64,000 nucleotides of DNA from Allium sativum (GCA_030737875.1 CM060915.1:901038177-901102176), one strand, 5' to 3'. Shown: positions 11,868-24,877, counted from the first letter of the stretch. Translations and numbers: made by a program. The notes: generated from the sequence alone by a model not told the origin.

Positions 11868-13189
11868 GCAACCTAACTCTCAACCCTAAATCACATATAT
11901 TCATACCAAGAGTCGTCATGCCATCAATGACCGGCCTAGAGTAGCCGTCATCCTCCTTCCACTTGAAAGCAAGATAGAAGCTTCATATTAAATTAAATCA
12001 AATCTAATTTAGAACAACGATTAGTCTACATCAAAGGAGAGCAATTCAGTTTCAGAATATAGATCCCAAAAATCAAGATTTTCCTTTTTTGTTTGTAAGT
12101 ATTGTTATCTTTCAGAAGTGAATAAATTTAAGACAAGATTTGTAATGAATTATAAAATAGAATTGTACCAAGTTGTATGTGATGCTGATTCATGTCTACT
12201 CATGTCTATTCTATCATGTATGCCTATGAACTATTGTGGTTTATCGAACCTATCATGTTATGTAGAAATTGGTGAATGAATCTGTTGATGTTGTATAGGA
12301 ATTTGGGAATGAGAAACTATCATGTTATATGCAAGTTTGGCGATGCTATCATGTTATGAATACATGCAAGTCTATAGGATAAAACATGATTATGTAAACC
12401 TATATGTTTATATTACAACCTTATACGTTTAGATCCATATGCCTTTATGTTAGGTCTATGTTAACTTGATTCAACCCTTATGCAAGTTCACAACTACATG
12501 CCAAGTTTAATTTGTGTAGTTTTATGTAGAATCCATATGCTTATGATCCATGATGCGTAGATCTAGTTTGCAAGTTCATAATTAAAAATATGTTGTTCTA
12601 TGCCAAATTCATGTGACACGTGTATAGTTAGATCCATATTTTTGTATGATGTTGGAATGTTGCAAGTTCCTCTTTTTCCCCTTTTTGTTTTATAAGTTAG
12701 GCTAAAATATCGAACCTAACATTCTATAAAATTTTGCGAACGTACAACGGGGGTGACGTTGAGGAAAACATGAAATTACATGTAATTGGCATGTTTGGCA
12801 CATAAGCATGATAAATGGCATGAAAATGGTTTAATTTTTATATCTGAAATTATGAATCTGATTTTGAGGGAAAGTAGGCCATGACAATAAATTGTTGAAA
12901 ATTTATGTAAAAGGATAAACATGTAAATTTAGTAAAAGACGAATATGCCTAACCCGAGGTTAGATTGAGTTACAGTATAAGACTTCCTGGAACCGCCCGG
13001 CAAATCCAGCAACCATAACAGTATAGATCTAATGTGAGAGGTTAGCACATTGAGCCCAAAAGAACCCGAGGTTAGACTGAGTTACGGTGTTAAACTTCCT
13101 GGAACTGACCGACACATCCAGTGACCATAATAATACCTGTTTAATGTGAGTGGTTGGTGCTTTAATAAAAGAATTAAAGCTCAGACTGG

Positions 13190-14430
13190 AATGGTAGGGT
13201 TAAGTTAATTAAGGTAACACTTAACCAATACACCGTGTTAATTAGACAAGTGGGTGAGATTAAGTAAATTTAGAACACCTAACCGTTATAACATGTTAAT
13301 TAGACAAGTGGGTGAGGTTAAGTAAATTCAGAACACTAAACCTTTATAACATGTTAATTAGACAAGTGGGTTAGGTTAAGTAAATTCAGAACACTTAACC
13401 ATTATAACATATTAATTAGACAAGTGGGTGATGTTAAGTAAATTTAGAACACTTAACCGTTATAACATGTTAATTAGACAAGTGGGAGAGGTTAAGTAAA
13501 TTTAGAAACACTTAACCAATATAACAAGATGAATGATTAGGGTTAAGTTAATAGGAAACACTTAACTAGTATAGCATGATGAATGGGTAGGGTTAAATAA
13601 TAAGAAACACTTAACCAATATAACTTGATTTATGGAAAGGTTAAGTTAAAATAAGAGGGCAACACTTAACCAACATAACTTGATTTGTAGTAGGGTTATG
13701 TTAACACAAGAAGGCAACACTTAACCTAAGTAACATGACATGTAGGTGGGTTAAGTTAACTTGAATTGATTGATGACAGTTAACTAATACAACAGGATGA
13801 ATACGTGGGGTTAAGTTAACACTTGACCAATATAACTCGATGAACGAACAGGGTTAAGTTAATGGGAAATACTTAATCGATCCAACATGATAAGTAAGGT
13901 GGGTCAAGTTAATAAGAAACGCTTAACCAACATGACACGATGAATGAGTGGGTTAAGTTAACATGAACGGACAATACTTAACCAATATGACGTAACGTGT
14001 GGGAGGGTTAAGTACATATCGGGTTGGTGGGTAATATTAGTACATATAGGCCCACAAACTTTACCATTAAATAAACATGCTTGAATCAACGGGAAAGTTA
14101 AGTACATATCGGGTTGGTAGGTAATGTTAGTAGATATAGGCCCACAAAACTTAACCATTAAATAAACATGCTTGAATCAGTGGGAAGGTTAAGTACATAT
14201 CGGGTTAGTGGGTAATATTAGCACATATAGGCCCACAAACTTAACCGTTAAATAAACATGCTTGAATCAATGGGAGGGTTAAGTACATCTCGTGTAGGTG
14301 GGTAATATTAGCACATATAGGCCAACAAACTTAACCATTAAATAAACATGCTTGAATCAATGGGAGGGTTAAGTACATCTCGTGTAGGTGGGTAATATTT
14401 GTATATATAGGCCCACAAACTTAACCAATA
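13190..14430 (+). repeat. Hairpin-forming tandem array in the E 5' LTR
   Basis: Three sub-arrays succeed each other: 58-bp units starting at 13241, 13299, 13357, 13415 and 13473; diverged units of about 55-65 bp to 14000; and 90-bp units at about 14011, 14101, 14192, 14282 and 14372. Nearly every unit holds GGTTAAGT followed 10-45 bases later by ACTTAACC, its exact complement, so each can fold into a hairpin. Loop sequence and unit length vary but the stem stays. Confidence 0.85.
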
Positions 14431-15570
14431 AGGAAACCCTAGTAACGGGGACCCATTTCAGCAGTAACCCACATAGATGTATCAAGGTACCCTGAAACTA
14501 GGCAGGGTGGGGCACGATTACTGCGCTGATTATAAACGTTCAAAATAGCGGCAGGCGGTACGTTAGTGTTGGTTCCGACGGTTTACGGGCGTGCACATAT
14601 TCCGGAGTGGGAAAAAGCAGGCATTGGGTACCAGTAGTTATACGCTGTGCATCTTGAATCGTGTCGGGTCGCTATCATAAGGATTGATACACCTTATGGT
14701 AGGACCAACACAGGGTATCTACAAGCAAGAGAGGGTCGATTAACGCAGACACATGGAACATGAATACAAGTATGGAGCCGATCGATAGGGTAGTAAGGGT
14801 ACATCTAACATGTTCATGGCAATTAGGCTGATTGAGGTGGAATCCTCACGATAGATGTACACCTGAAGGCTACCACAATTACAGGGATTGGGATCACGTT
14901 GTAATATTACCATTTTATACAGATTACTAGTTGGGACACTAGTTAGGCGGTGCAGAGATATAGAAATCAGATTAATAGGGTAGTTGCGAAGCAGAGAAAA
15001 AGTAGGAGCACAATAAGTTCGCCTTGCACTTATCTTGTCTTTAGTTACCTTGTTTTTATGGTATTGTCCTATTTTCAGTTTATTCATGTCATGATCCTTT
15101 ATCTTGTTTGCATGCTGAAAGATCACAAGACTTACCAGACTTATGTCTGACCTAGTTTGTTTTTCGCCTCTTTTCTTCTGTTTCCCCCCAGGTAGTCAGG
15201 GAGGGAATAGCTCAGCTTGGCCTGGACCACTTCTCTTTCCGAGCTTGAAGATTAGTTGGTGTATTGCTCTGAAATCTCTTTCCCACTGCTATGGTTGGCT
15301 TATGCTTTATTGGGGAATACCATTGTTATTTTGTGCTTCTTTTACACTTGCAAGTGATTAAGTCAAGACAGAAGTTCTATGTATTACTTTTAAGTATGAT
15401 TTGAGAAAATTGTTGTAAAAGCTTGACTGATTTTAGTTGTTAATAAATGACTTTATTTTCCGATGCTTTTTTGTCTGTCTTGTAATTTATTCGCATCTTT
15501 TACCTAAAATGCTCCACCAAAGTTAAGGCATTCCCTTTGTGAGTGACCTTAACAGAGGTGGGGTGTTTCA

Positions 15571-17876
15571 CTTAGTATCAGTGCTGAAGGTTACCAGATC
15601 AGATAAATGACTTGAAAAATTATTTTCAAAATGGTTTCAAAAGAAGCATTTTCGAAAGAAAAGTTTTTGTTTTAAAGGCATATTCCCCAAAGCCATATGC
15701 ACTATCTTTAGATCCTCTGTTTGAATCCTTGTTTCCTTCTTTCCTGAGTCTCCGGGGCTCTTGGCTTTCTGGGAGGTAACCTCATCGCGTCACGGTCCCA
15801 TAGGCTTGAAGAGACTACGACACTTGTCAAAGGGCAAATAAGCACCCAACTTCCATCTATAGTCGCAGTAGTTTCACTTACGACTAATTTTCTTTTGAGC
15901 TTTGTAGGATTTACCATGCGATGGAGGCATCTTTCAAGAGACCTGTCAACAAGTTACACAAGGATGGAAAAGATGAGAATGAGGGAGTTTGGCTAAGGAG
16001 CACAACACAAGGATGAAGAACTCATGGATATAGACTTGGTTCACAAAGGAGGGGAGGAAAGAATAGTAAAACCTAAAACAAGAGGAAGTATCTTTATTTT
16101 GGTATAATGGGTCATATAATTAAGGGCAAGGGCAAGAACAAAGGGCAGTATTTTCTGGAAGGCAAGTGCATGCTCTCACCGCCAGCATACCTCAGAGAGA
16201 GGCAGTAAGATTTCTGTTGAAAGAGTTTTTCCCTTTGATCATCCTGTTAGTACTCCTTCTGATTTTAGCGGTTCACATTCGTATATATCTGTTTCCATAG
16301 GTTCTCTGCGTCTTAGTACTTGTATAATAAAGGATTCCATTATTGTCTCAAATCCAATTTGTGGTTCGGATCATTTATCTTTGGTTTGTAAGGATTTGAG
16401 ATGCTTTATGTTTTTGGGTTTCATGGGCTATGGGTTGATTCTAGACATGGATTGGTTAGCTAGTAATTGTGAAACGAGGGTAGTTAGACTTTCGACTTGC
16501 CTCGGGAATACCCTCGAAATTTCGTGCAATCCTAAGGGATCAGTTTGTCTTAGCTACTTAGAATCACATTATGTATTTATCGAAGATTTTTGATCCGTTG
16601 GAGTAGTCCATGAGTAGCAGATGTTTTTGATTAGGTTTGGGGGTTTCCCCCATAAAACTTGAAATAGACTACTGCATATATCTAGTTGACAATGCAAAGC
16701 CGGTTATGCGATCAACGATAGTTTTGGAACAAGATTGGCGAGGATAGCTAGAGTCGGTTAAGTGCTCAATTGTTTGGTTGTTTTGCTAGTATCATCTCAT
16801 AAATCGTCCAAATTCGGAGGAGGTATTCCTTGGGTGCTTGTCTGATATTGGTTTAGGCCTTTGGGGCTTGTACTTGAGGGATGTCGAGTTCGACTAGGAT
16901 GGTTTGCGTGAGAAATAAATGGTTGTGGAAGGCGCCCTAAGTAAGACTTACCTTAAGAGTACATAGCAACCTTTAGCTTTAGACCCTCAGACTTGTGACA
17001 TGATGGATAAGCTAATTATCTTAGTATATACACTTGGTATCATGGTTAACATCTGTTTATCTTGGAAAGATAATTCGACAACATCGGATACCCTCTAGCA
17101 TAGTAAGTGATCGATGTCCTATCTTTACTAGTGGAGTTTTGTAAATGGAGGTTAAGAAGCTTCGCAATCGTGAAGTTAAAATAGATAAGGTACAGTGGAG
17201 TGAAGCTCAAGAAGATGCAACTTAGAAGATTGAAGACTAGATACGCGCATCATACCCTTTTTAAGGGTATACCCTTGATTCCTCTTTTTCTGCAAAGTTA
17301 TTTGCATGCTAGTCTTTATCTTTTAAGTATATCCTCTTGGTCCCATTCTCGATCCTTAGGTAGAAGCCAATGGATGTAAACATGTGTTTGAGACATGTTA
17401 TGTTTGGTGGATGCAAGTGGTTTCAAGTGTTTGCTAGTGGTTGCTCGTGGATGCATATACACACATTAGGCACTAGATCGACTCAGTCACTTTCATATTG
17501 CATATGCATGAGTGAACTATTATATATATGGATTGAAACTTGATGTGTTATCATATGGGTGTTGCATTTGTACGAATGACTGTGCACCCATGTAGAAGTT
17601 ATAAATACGACTAGGGATGATTACATACATAATGGACCGATGGCATCGACATAGTTCGCATTAAGGAGGTCAACTGAATCAGTAGACCGCCTGATTTTGC
17701 ATTAGATAAGGACATGTACACACATTATGCATATGATCATGAAAGCATTAGAAATCTTTTTAAGGACAATGGACGACTGTGATTGAATGGTTGAGTAGAT
17801 GGACGACTGGATGGTAGGATATACATTCTTCCTAACTTGAAGATTTCGGGGACGAAATCCTTTAAGGAGGGGAGAA
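15571..17876 (+). pseudogene. Gutted interior of element E with protease remnant
   Basis: The primer site after the LTR is degenerate (CTTAGTATCAGTGC against the usual TGGTATCAGAGC). From about 16260 to 16590 one frame reads like a Ty3 aspartic-protease region: SNPICGSDHLSLVCKDLRCF, then GYGLILDMDWLAS, equivalent to the usual LILGMDWL element. The DTG catalytic motif is not seen. No zinc knuckle, RT, RNase H or integrase was recognised. The rest is non-coding, including a stretch with repeated ATGGACGACTG near 17770-17812. The interior ends in a hairpin and polypurine tract. Confidence 0.65.
17842..17859 (+). promoter_or_regulatory. GNRA-capped hairpin next to the E polypurine tract
   Basis: GATTTCG-GGGA-CGAAATC forms a 7-bp stem with a GGGA (GNRA-type) tetraloop. 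It ends 4 bases before the polypurine run AAGGAGGGGAGAA (17864-17876), which abuts the 3' LTR. Equivalent hairpins lie at the same place in elements C and D. Confidence 0.7.
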
Positions 17877-20800
17877 TGTAACACCCCTTGTTTTCTGTAA
17901 TACAAAAGTTACAAATTAAAGAATAAATAATTTTAAATTTAAGAATTAAGGGAATGGGTTATGCCATTGCGTTCATCTTGGAATTCTTCTTGAGATAAAG
18001 TCCGAGTTTACGTAAATCAGACTCCGTATGAAGGACTTATGGCCTTCAGAAGATTTAGAATTAAATTAAAAATTTAAACAGCTCATTTCAGAATTCAAAA
18101 TTCAAAAATCAGAAGTAGAAGCGGGCTGGGCGAGAAACTTCCCGCCCAAGGCCAGGTCGACCAGGGGGTCGACCTCCCCCCATACAGGTCGACCAGGGGG
18201 TCGACCTACCCCCTCCCCCCCTGGGCAGATCTGAAAGATGACGATTTCTGACTACGTTCTGAGTCATTAGGGCTTATGTGGCTATTCAATCTTGTCTGGA
18301 CGGTCTTGACTGCATCTAGGGTTGATCCAATGACTCTTATTTAATTAAATCTCTATAAAAGCAACCTTACTCTCAACCCTTAATCACAAATATTCATACC
18401 AAGAGTCGTCATGCCGTCAATGGCCGACCTAGAGTAGCCATCATCCTCCTTCTGCTTGAAAGCAAGATTGAAGCTTCATATTAAATTAAATCAAATCTAA
18501 TTTAGAACGAAGATTAGTCTACATCAAAGGCGAGCAATTCAGTTTCAAAATACAGATCCCAGAAATCAAGATTTTCATTTTTTTTGTTTGTAAGTGTAGT
18601 TATCTTTCAGATGTGAATAAATTAAAGACATGATTTGTAATGAATTATAAAATAGAATTGTACCAAGTTGTATGTGATGCTGATTCATGTCTACTCATGT
18701 CTATTCTATCATGTATGCCTATGAACTATTGTGGTTTATCGAACCTATCATGTTATGTAGAAATTGGTGAATGAATCTATTGATGTTGTATAGGAATTTG
18801 GGAATGAGAAACTATCATGTTATATGCAAGTTTGGCGATGCTATCATGTTATGAATACATGCAAGCTTATAGGCTAAAACATGATTATGTAAACCTATAT
18901 GTTTAGATCTACAACCTTATACGTTTAGATCCATATGCCTTTATGTTAGATCTATGTTAACTTGATTCAACCCCTATGCAAGTTCACAACTACATGCCAA
19001 GTTTAATTAGTGTAGTTTTATATAGAATCCATATGCTTATGATCCATGTTGCGTAGATCTAGTTTGCAAGTTCATAATTAAAAATATGTTGTTCTATGCC
19101 AAATTCATGTGACACATGTATAGTTAGATCCATATTTTTGTATGATGTTGGAATGTTGCAAGTTCCTCTTTTTCCCCTTTTTGTTTTATAAGTTAGGCTA
19201 AAATATCGAACCTAACATTCTATAAAATTTTGCGAACGTACAACGGGGGTGACGTTGGGGAAAACACGAAATTACATGTAATTGGCATGTTTGGCACATA
19301 AGCACGATAAATGGCATGAAAACGGTATAATTTTTATATCTAAAATTATGAATTTGATTTTGAGGGAAAGTGGGCCATGACAATAAATTGTTAAAAATTT
19401 ACATAGAAGGATAAATATGTAAATTTAGTAAAAGACGAATATGCCTAACCCGAGGTTAGATTGAGTTACGGTGTAAGACTGCCTGGAACTGCCCAGCAAC
19501 CGTAACAATATAGATCTTATGTGGGAGGTTAGAGCATTTAGCCCAAAAGAACCCGAGGTTAGACTAAGTTACGGTGCAAAACTACCCGGAACCGACCGGC
19601 ACATCCAGTGACCGTAACAATACCTGTCTAATGTGAGTGGTTGGTGCTTTAATAAAAGAATTAAAGCTCAGACAGGAATGGTAGGGTTAAGTTAATTAAG
19701 GTAACTCTTAACCAATACACCATGTTAATTAGACAAGTGGGTGAGTTTAAGTAAATTTAGAACACTTAACCGTTATAACATGTTAATTAGACAAGTGGGT
19801 GAGGTTAAGTAAATTTAGAACACTTAACCGTTATAACATGTTAATTAGACAAGTGGGCGAGGTTAAGTAAATTTAGAACACTTAACCGTTATAACATGTT
19901 AATTAGACAAGTGGGTGAGGTTAAGTAAATTCAGAACACTTAACTGTTATTACATGTTAATTAGACAAGTGGATGAAGTTAAGTAAATTTAGAACACTTA
20001 ACCGTTATAACATGTTAATTAGACAAGTGGGTGAGGTTAAGTAAATTTAGAACACTTAACCGTTATAACATGTTAATTAGACAAGTGGGAGAGGTTAAGT
20101 AAATTTAGAAACACTTAACCAATATAACAAGATGAATGATTAGGGTTAAGTTAATAGGAAACACTTAACCAATATAGCACGATGAATGGGTAGGGTTAAG
20201 TAATAAGAAACACTTAACCAATATAACTTGATTTATGGAAAGGTTAAGTTAAAATAAGAGGGCAACACTTAACCAACATAATTTAATTTGTAGTAGGGTT
20301 AAGTTAACACAAGAAGGCAACACTTAACCAAAGTAACATGACACGTAGGTGGGTTAAGTTAACTTGAATTGATTGATGACACTTAACCAATACAACAAGA
20401 TGAATACGTGGGGTTAAGTTAACATTTGACCAGTGTAACTCGATGAACGAACGTGGTTATGATAATGGGAAATACTTAATCGATCCAACATGATAAGTAA
20501 GTAGGGTCAAGTTAATAAGAAACGCTTAACCAACATGACATGATGAATGAGTGGGTTAAGTTAATATGAATGGACAAGACTTAACCAATATGACGTAATG
20601 TATGGGAGGGTTAAGTACATATCGGGTTGGTGTGTAATATTAGTATTATAGGCCCACAAACTTAACCATTAAATAAACATGCTTGAATCAGCGGGAAGGT
20701 TAAGTACATATTGGGTTGGTGGGTAATATTAGTAGATATAGGCCCACAAAACTTAACCATTAAATAAACATGCTTGAATCAGCAGGAAGGTTAAGTACAT

Positions 20801-22175
20801 ATCGGGTTGGTGGGTAATATTAGCACATATAGGCCCACAAACTTAACCGTTAAATAAACATGCTTGAATCGATGGGAGGGTTAAGTACATCTCATGTAGG
20901 TGGGTAATATTAGCACATATAGGCCCACAAACTTAAACACTAAATAAACATGCTTGAATCGATGGGAGGGTTAAGTACATCTCGTGTAGGTGAGTAATAT
21001 TTGTATATATAGGACCACAAACTTAACCAATAAGGAAATCCTAATAACCAGGACCCATTTCAGCAGTGACCCACATAGATTTATCAAGGTATCCTAAAAC
21101 TAGGCAGGGTGGGGCACGATTACTGGGCTGATTATAAGTGGTCAAAATAGCGGCAGGGGCTACGTCAGTGTAGGTTCCAGCGGTTTACGGGCGTGCACAT
21201 ATTCCAAAGTGGGAAAAAGCAGGCACTGGGTACCAGTAGTTATACACTGTGCATCTTGAATCGTGTCGGGTCTCTATCATAAGGATTGATACACCTTATG
21301 GTGGGACCAGCATAGGGTATCTACACGCAAGAGAGGGCTGATTGACACAGACACATGGAACATGAATACAATTAGGGAGCCGATCGATAGGGAAGTAAGG
21401 GTACATCTAACATGTTCATGGCAATTAGGCTGCTTGAGGTGGAATCCTCACGATAGATGTACACCTGAAGGCTATCACAATTACGGGGATTGGGATCACG
21501 TTGTAATATTACCATTTTATACAGATTACTAGTTGGGACACTAGTTAGGCGGTGCAGATATATAGAAATCAGATTAATAGATTTGTAGCGAAGCAGAGAA
21601 AAAGTAGGAGCTAATTTAGTTCGCCATGCACTTATTTTGTCTTTAGTTTCCTTGTTTTTATGGTATTGTCCTATTTTCAGTTTATTCATGTCATGATCCT
21701 TCATCTTGTTTGCATGCTGAAAGATCACTGGACTTACCAGACTTATGTCTGACCTAGTTTGTTTTTCGCCTCTTTTCTTCCGTTCCCCCCTCCCAGGTAG
21801 TCAGGGAGGGAATAGCTCAGCTTAGCCTGGACCGCTTCTCTCCGAGCTTGAAGATTAGTTGGTGTATTGCTATGAACTCTCTTTCCCACTGCTATGGTTG
21901 GCTTAGGCTTTATTGTGGAATATCATTGTTATTTTGTGCTTCTTTTACACTTGGAAGTGATTAAATTAAGACAGAAGTTCTATGTATTCCTTTTAAGTAT
22001 GATTTGAGAAAATTGTTGTAAAATCTTGAATGATTTAAGTTGTTAATAAAATGACTTTATTTTCCGCTGCTTTATTTGTCTTTCTTGTAATTTATCCGCA
22101 TCTTTTACCTAAAATGCTCCACCAAAGTTAAGGCATTCCCTTTGTGAGTAACCATAACATAGGTGGGGTGTTTCA
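17877..22175 (+). repeat. 3' LTR of element E
   Basis: Full-length partner of 11364-15570, ending GGGGTGTTTCA and followed by the AACTT duplication. It has seven 58-bp array units (19728, 19786, 19844, 19902, 19960, 20018, 20076) against five in the 5' LTR, and five 90-bp units (20614, 20703, 20794, 20884, 20974). It has four GGTCGACC palindromes against five. These copy-number differences account for most of the 92-bp length difference. Confidence 0.9.
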
Positions 22176-22180
22176 AACTT

Positions 22181-23725
22181 TCTTGCTAACATTTCTCCTT
22201 TGCCAAACATTGATTAAATGATCATTTATTTCATACATGTCGAACCTAGGCCTTGTGTATATTTCTTGCCGAACTGTTTCACTTGTTATACATGTAGTAA
22301 CATATCCCATGAATTTGAGATGCAGTTACACGATTCCTTTGGCTTTCACTTTAGTCTATTTAAAACTGCCATCTCCAGTTGTATGCACTGAATTGCACCA
22401 AGTATCAGGTACCATGTATCCATGCTTTTGTCGTTGAACTGTTTGTGCCTTGATGTGTTGATTTTGCCATTTTTCTGAACAATTGGCTTGCTTGAATCTT
22501 GAGCTGCTTCGACTTGTATTGCACACCTAAACTTGAAGTGTGCCATCTGGATATCATGAAAGTCTTTGTTTGCTGGGCTGAACCATAGTGATGCATGTAT
22601 TTTAGTGTTGCACCATGCTGAACACTTCACTTCAGGTGCACCATTCTTCCATGCAATGAATCACACTGAAACATGTTGCACTACTATGCTATTTGAGATG
22701 CTGAGCCAGTACTTGCTCACTGTTTTGATCATCTTTGAACTGCCACCATGCTTTAGTTATGCTGTTTGTTCACTGGCCATATACATGCATATACATATGA
22801 ACTTGAAACTGGCTTATCACTTTGATGCATGTCATTTGTGCTTGCTATGTATACATGTTTGTTGAACCTGAATTGAACTTTACACTAAACTGTTCCTTGT
22901 ACACTCACTTGTATTTCCTGGTTGCACTAAGTCGAGATGGTCCACGTGGCTACTCCTCAGTTGCACACTGGAATGGCGAGGCAGTGCACACGTGTGTATG
23001 TATACACGTGTGTATATGCAGCCATTCAAAAAAAACATTCTTGTCCCTATACAGAAATATATATGTTGTTTTCCTTGTGGTATTTACAATGTATCACTAT
23101 GAATATCACAAGCTGTCTAGACATAGTCGGATGGATTAATAAATCAGATCGAGTCATGAAAAATGATGAGAAAACACACCAAAAAAACTGAGGCAAATAA
23201 AATTTTTAGAATAAAAATTATATATGCTAGAATATGAAATTATTTCTGTTCTAGATATTGTGTGTGTTTCTGTATATGACAGGTGTAGATGACTGGACTG
23301 ACCAAAAGCTGTGAAGACAGAAAAACCGAGTGTCAGTGTGTGTCTGTATATCTGAAATGTAAACTGAGTGAATGATGTAACAGTGTCAATGTATATATGA
23401 AATGTATAGATAGAGCGTTGTAGTGAGGAACTGTGTATATATGAAAATATATGTATATTTGTTGTGTTTTAGTGAAATATACAAATAGTGGAGTAAATAA
23501 ATTTGTACTGTTTTGACTGTTGAAATAAAATATTATATTTAATAAAATACTGTTTGAATATTTAATTCTTGTCCAATAGTATTTTATATAAATATAAACA
23601 TTATATTTCTGTCTATGATATAAAATAACAGTACAGTAACAAACACATGTAAAATACTATTTATTTGGTTGTTATCATCAAACAAAAATCATATAATTGT
23701 GTATACAACTACGTCATATACAACA
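22181..23725 (-). repeat. LTR B of a Ty1/copia element, inner part
   Basis: Continuation of the LTR interrupted by element E. Its plus-strand end, CATATACAACA, pairs with TGTTGG at 9893. The adjoining sequence at 23726-23738, read on the minus strand, is AAAAAGGGGAGAT, a polypurine tract of Sirevirus type abutting the LTR start TGTTG. Small open frames at 22237-23191 on both strands lie within the LTR and match nothing recognisable. Confidence 0.55.
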
Positions 23726-23940
23726 ATCTCCCCTTTTTGATGATGACAAGCAAATAAAAGATTTTGAGCATAAAAAATGCGTTTGATAGTGAATATTGAA
23801 CTCCCCTATTTTTTAGCTCCCCCTATAACTGTGCATGGGTGAAATGAATGAATTTTCAAAAATTAAGAATATTTATAGAATATTCGCTCATAAATCAAAA
23901 TCTCAACCAATTTCCCCCCTTTTGTTATCATCAAAAGGAT
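23726..23940 (-). promoter_or_regulatory. Multiplied polypurine tracts of a Sirevirus-like element
   Basis: Read on the minus strand there are at least three G-rich polypurine runs: at 23738-23726 next to the LTR, at 23824-23801 (GGGGGAG and GGGGAG), and at 23921-23911 (AAAAGGGGGGAAA). Two have the accompanying GATGATRACAA motif. Multiplied polypurine tracts upstream of the 3' LTR are a described trait of Sireviruses (plant Ty1/copia). They prime plus-strand DNA synthesis. Confidence 0.55.
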
Positions 23941-24676
23941 TCAAAAATTAAAATATAGATGAAAAATGACTAAAAATTATAATTTCAACTTAAGTTGAAG
24001 AATGGTCATCGTAAATCTCAATCAGTCAAACAAAAATCATAATATTCTTAGAACAGGCGGCATATTTCACATTGTAGAGAATGAGGATTTACAATGAAAT
24101 TTATATAAATGGAGAGAGTTATAAGAAGTGAATTTCAATTATTTTCCAAAGAATTTTTATATAAAAGACGCATAAAATAGTGATGGATTTGGACTATAAT
24201 TATAAATTCAATTTAAGTGAAAAGAAAAGTAATCTCAAATCCTAATAGCTATCAATCAACAAATCATAATACGCCATAAGATATTAACACATTTCACAGA
24301 TTAGAACCTGGATTGATAGGCTGGTTTTCACATACCAAGTAGAAATTCATATTAATTTCTATTTATAGCACATCATTTCCTTTTTCTTTAATTTTTATTT
24401 AAGAGCACACTGACCATGCATAACCAGAGCTTGGATTTTTAAATGAGTTAAGTCGCAGCTTAAATTATAAGTTATCTCTTTACCATGCATGACCAGAGCT
24501 TGGATTTTAAAATGAGGTTAGAGACACATTTATGTTTTAGTTATATATTTATCGTTTTCAGCTTCAAAAGAAAAACTCCTCGGTATATATAAAATTCAAG
24601 TTAGCACAGAATAATTTGATTATACTATGGTCTATTTCTACATTATTTTGATCAAAATCAATTAGGAATTCAATAT
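23941..24676. other. AT-rich non-coding 3' region of the copia element
   Basis: No coding frame is recognisable. A block with ACCATGCATGACCAGAGCTT-like sequence is repeated imperfectly near 24410-24440 and 24480-24510. The region lies between the extra open frame and the polypurine tracts. Confidence 0.4.
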
Positions 24677-24877
24677 TTAATTCCTTTCTAAGCTAAGAAC
24701 GCGATATTTGGAGAAATTGGAGAACTTAATGAATGAACCCGGATGAATCGTGAAGTCTTTCATAACGTTCCATCTTTTAATAGCAATCATATCAACTAAC
24801 TATTTCTTGATTGAGAGGTCAATTGGTTGGGGTTCAGAAGATGAAGCTTTCTTTGATTTCTTCTGAGGAGGATCCAT
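24677..24877 (-). pseudogene. Extra minus-strand ORF downstream of copia pol, interrupted
   Basis: From ATG at 24877 the frame starts with MDPPQKKSKKASSSEPQP, a short basic/serine-rich head. It meets TAG at 24802-24800, then runs another 40 codons (with IKRWNVMKDF and FIKFSNFSKYRV) to TAA at 24677. Upstream on the same strand there is a TATA-like TTTATATATACA near 25003-24992 and a pyrimidine-rich leader with AAACCCTAGG, resembling a plant promoter and 5' UTR. Sireviruses often carry an additional, sometimes env-like, ORF at this position. I do not recognise this protein, and the assignment rests on position only. Confidence 0.35.

Larger units (their letters stand above)
11364..15570 (+). 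repeat. 5' LTR of element E
   Basis: The LTR runs from TGTAACACCCC to GGGTGTTTCA. It contains, in order, a cluster of five GGTCGACC palindromes (11651-11714), a TATA box (11861-11867), a leader region, a long hairpin-forming tandem array (about 13190-14430) and a 3' part ending in AATAAA-like sequences near 15440. Compared with the 3' LTR, the first 170 bp differ at roughly one base in seven or eight, whereas 12170-12640 is about 98% identical. The divergence is therefore uneven along the LTR. Confidence 0.9.
11364..22175 (+). mobile_element. Element E: LARD-like non-autonomous Ty3/gypsy element
   Basis: E is a complete insertion with 5' LTR 11364-15570 (4207 bp), interior 15571-17876 (2306 bp) and 3' LTR 17877-22175 (4299 bp). 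Ends are TGTAACACCCC and GGTGGGGTGTTTCA. A perfect 5-bp target duplication, AACTT, occupies 11359-11363 and 22176-22180, inside copia LTR B. Orientation follows from the degenerate primer site after the left LTR and the polypurine tract before the right one. The interior keeps only a short protease remnant; integrase and RT were not recognised. Long LTRs around a gutted interior resemble large retrotransposon derivatives (LARDs), mobilised by proteins supplied in trans. Confidence 0.9.

Noticed and set aside
13190..14430. TTAACC/GGTTAA-rich array considered as a CRISPR or telomere-like array
   Set aside because: Units and spacers are both repeated and diverge together, it sits wholly within an LTR and is duplicated in the partner LTR, and the motif is not a plant telomere heptamer.
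22566..23191. Overlapping plus-strand frames of 84-105 codons
   Set aside because: They lie in the inner part of copia LTR B, overlap in different frames, and have no recognisable domain.
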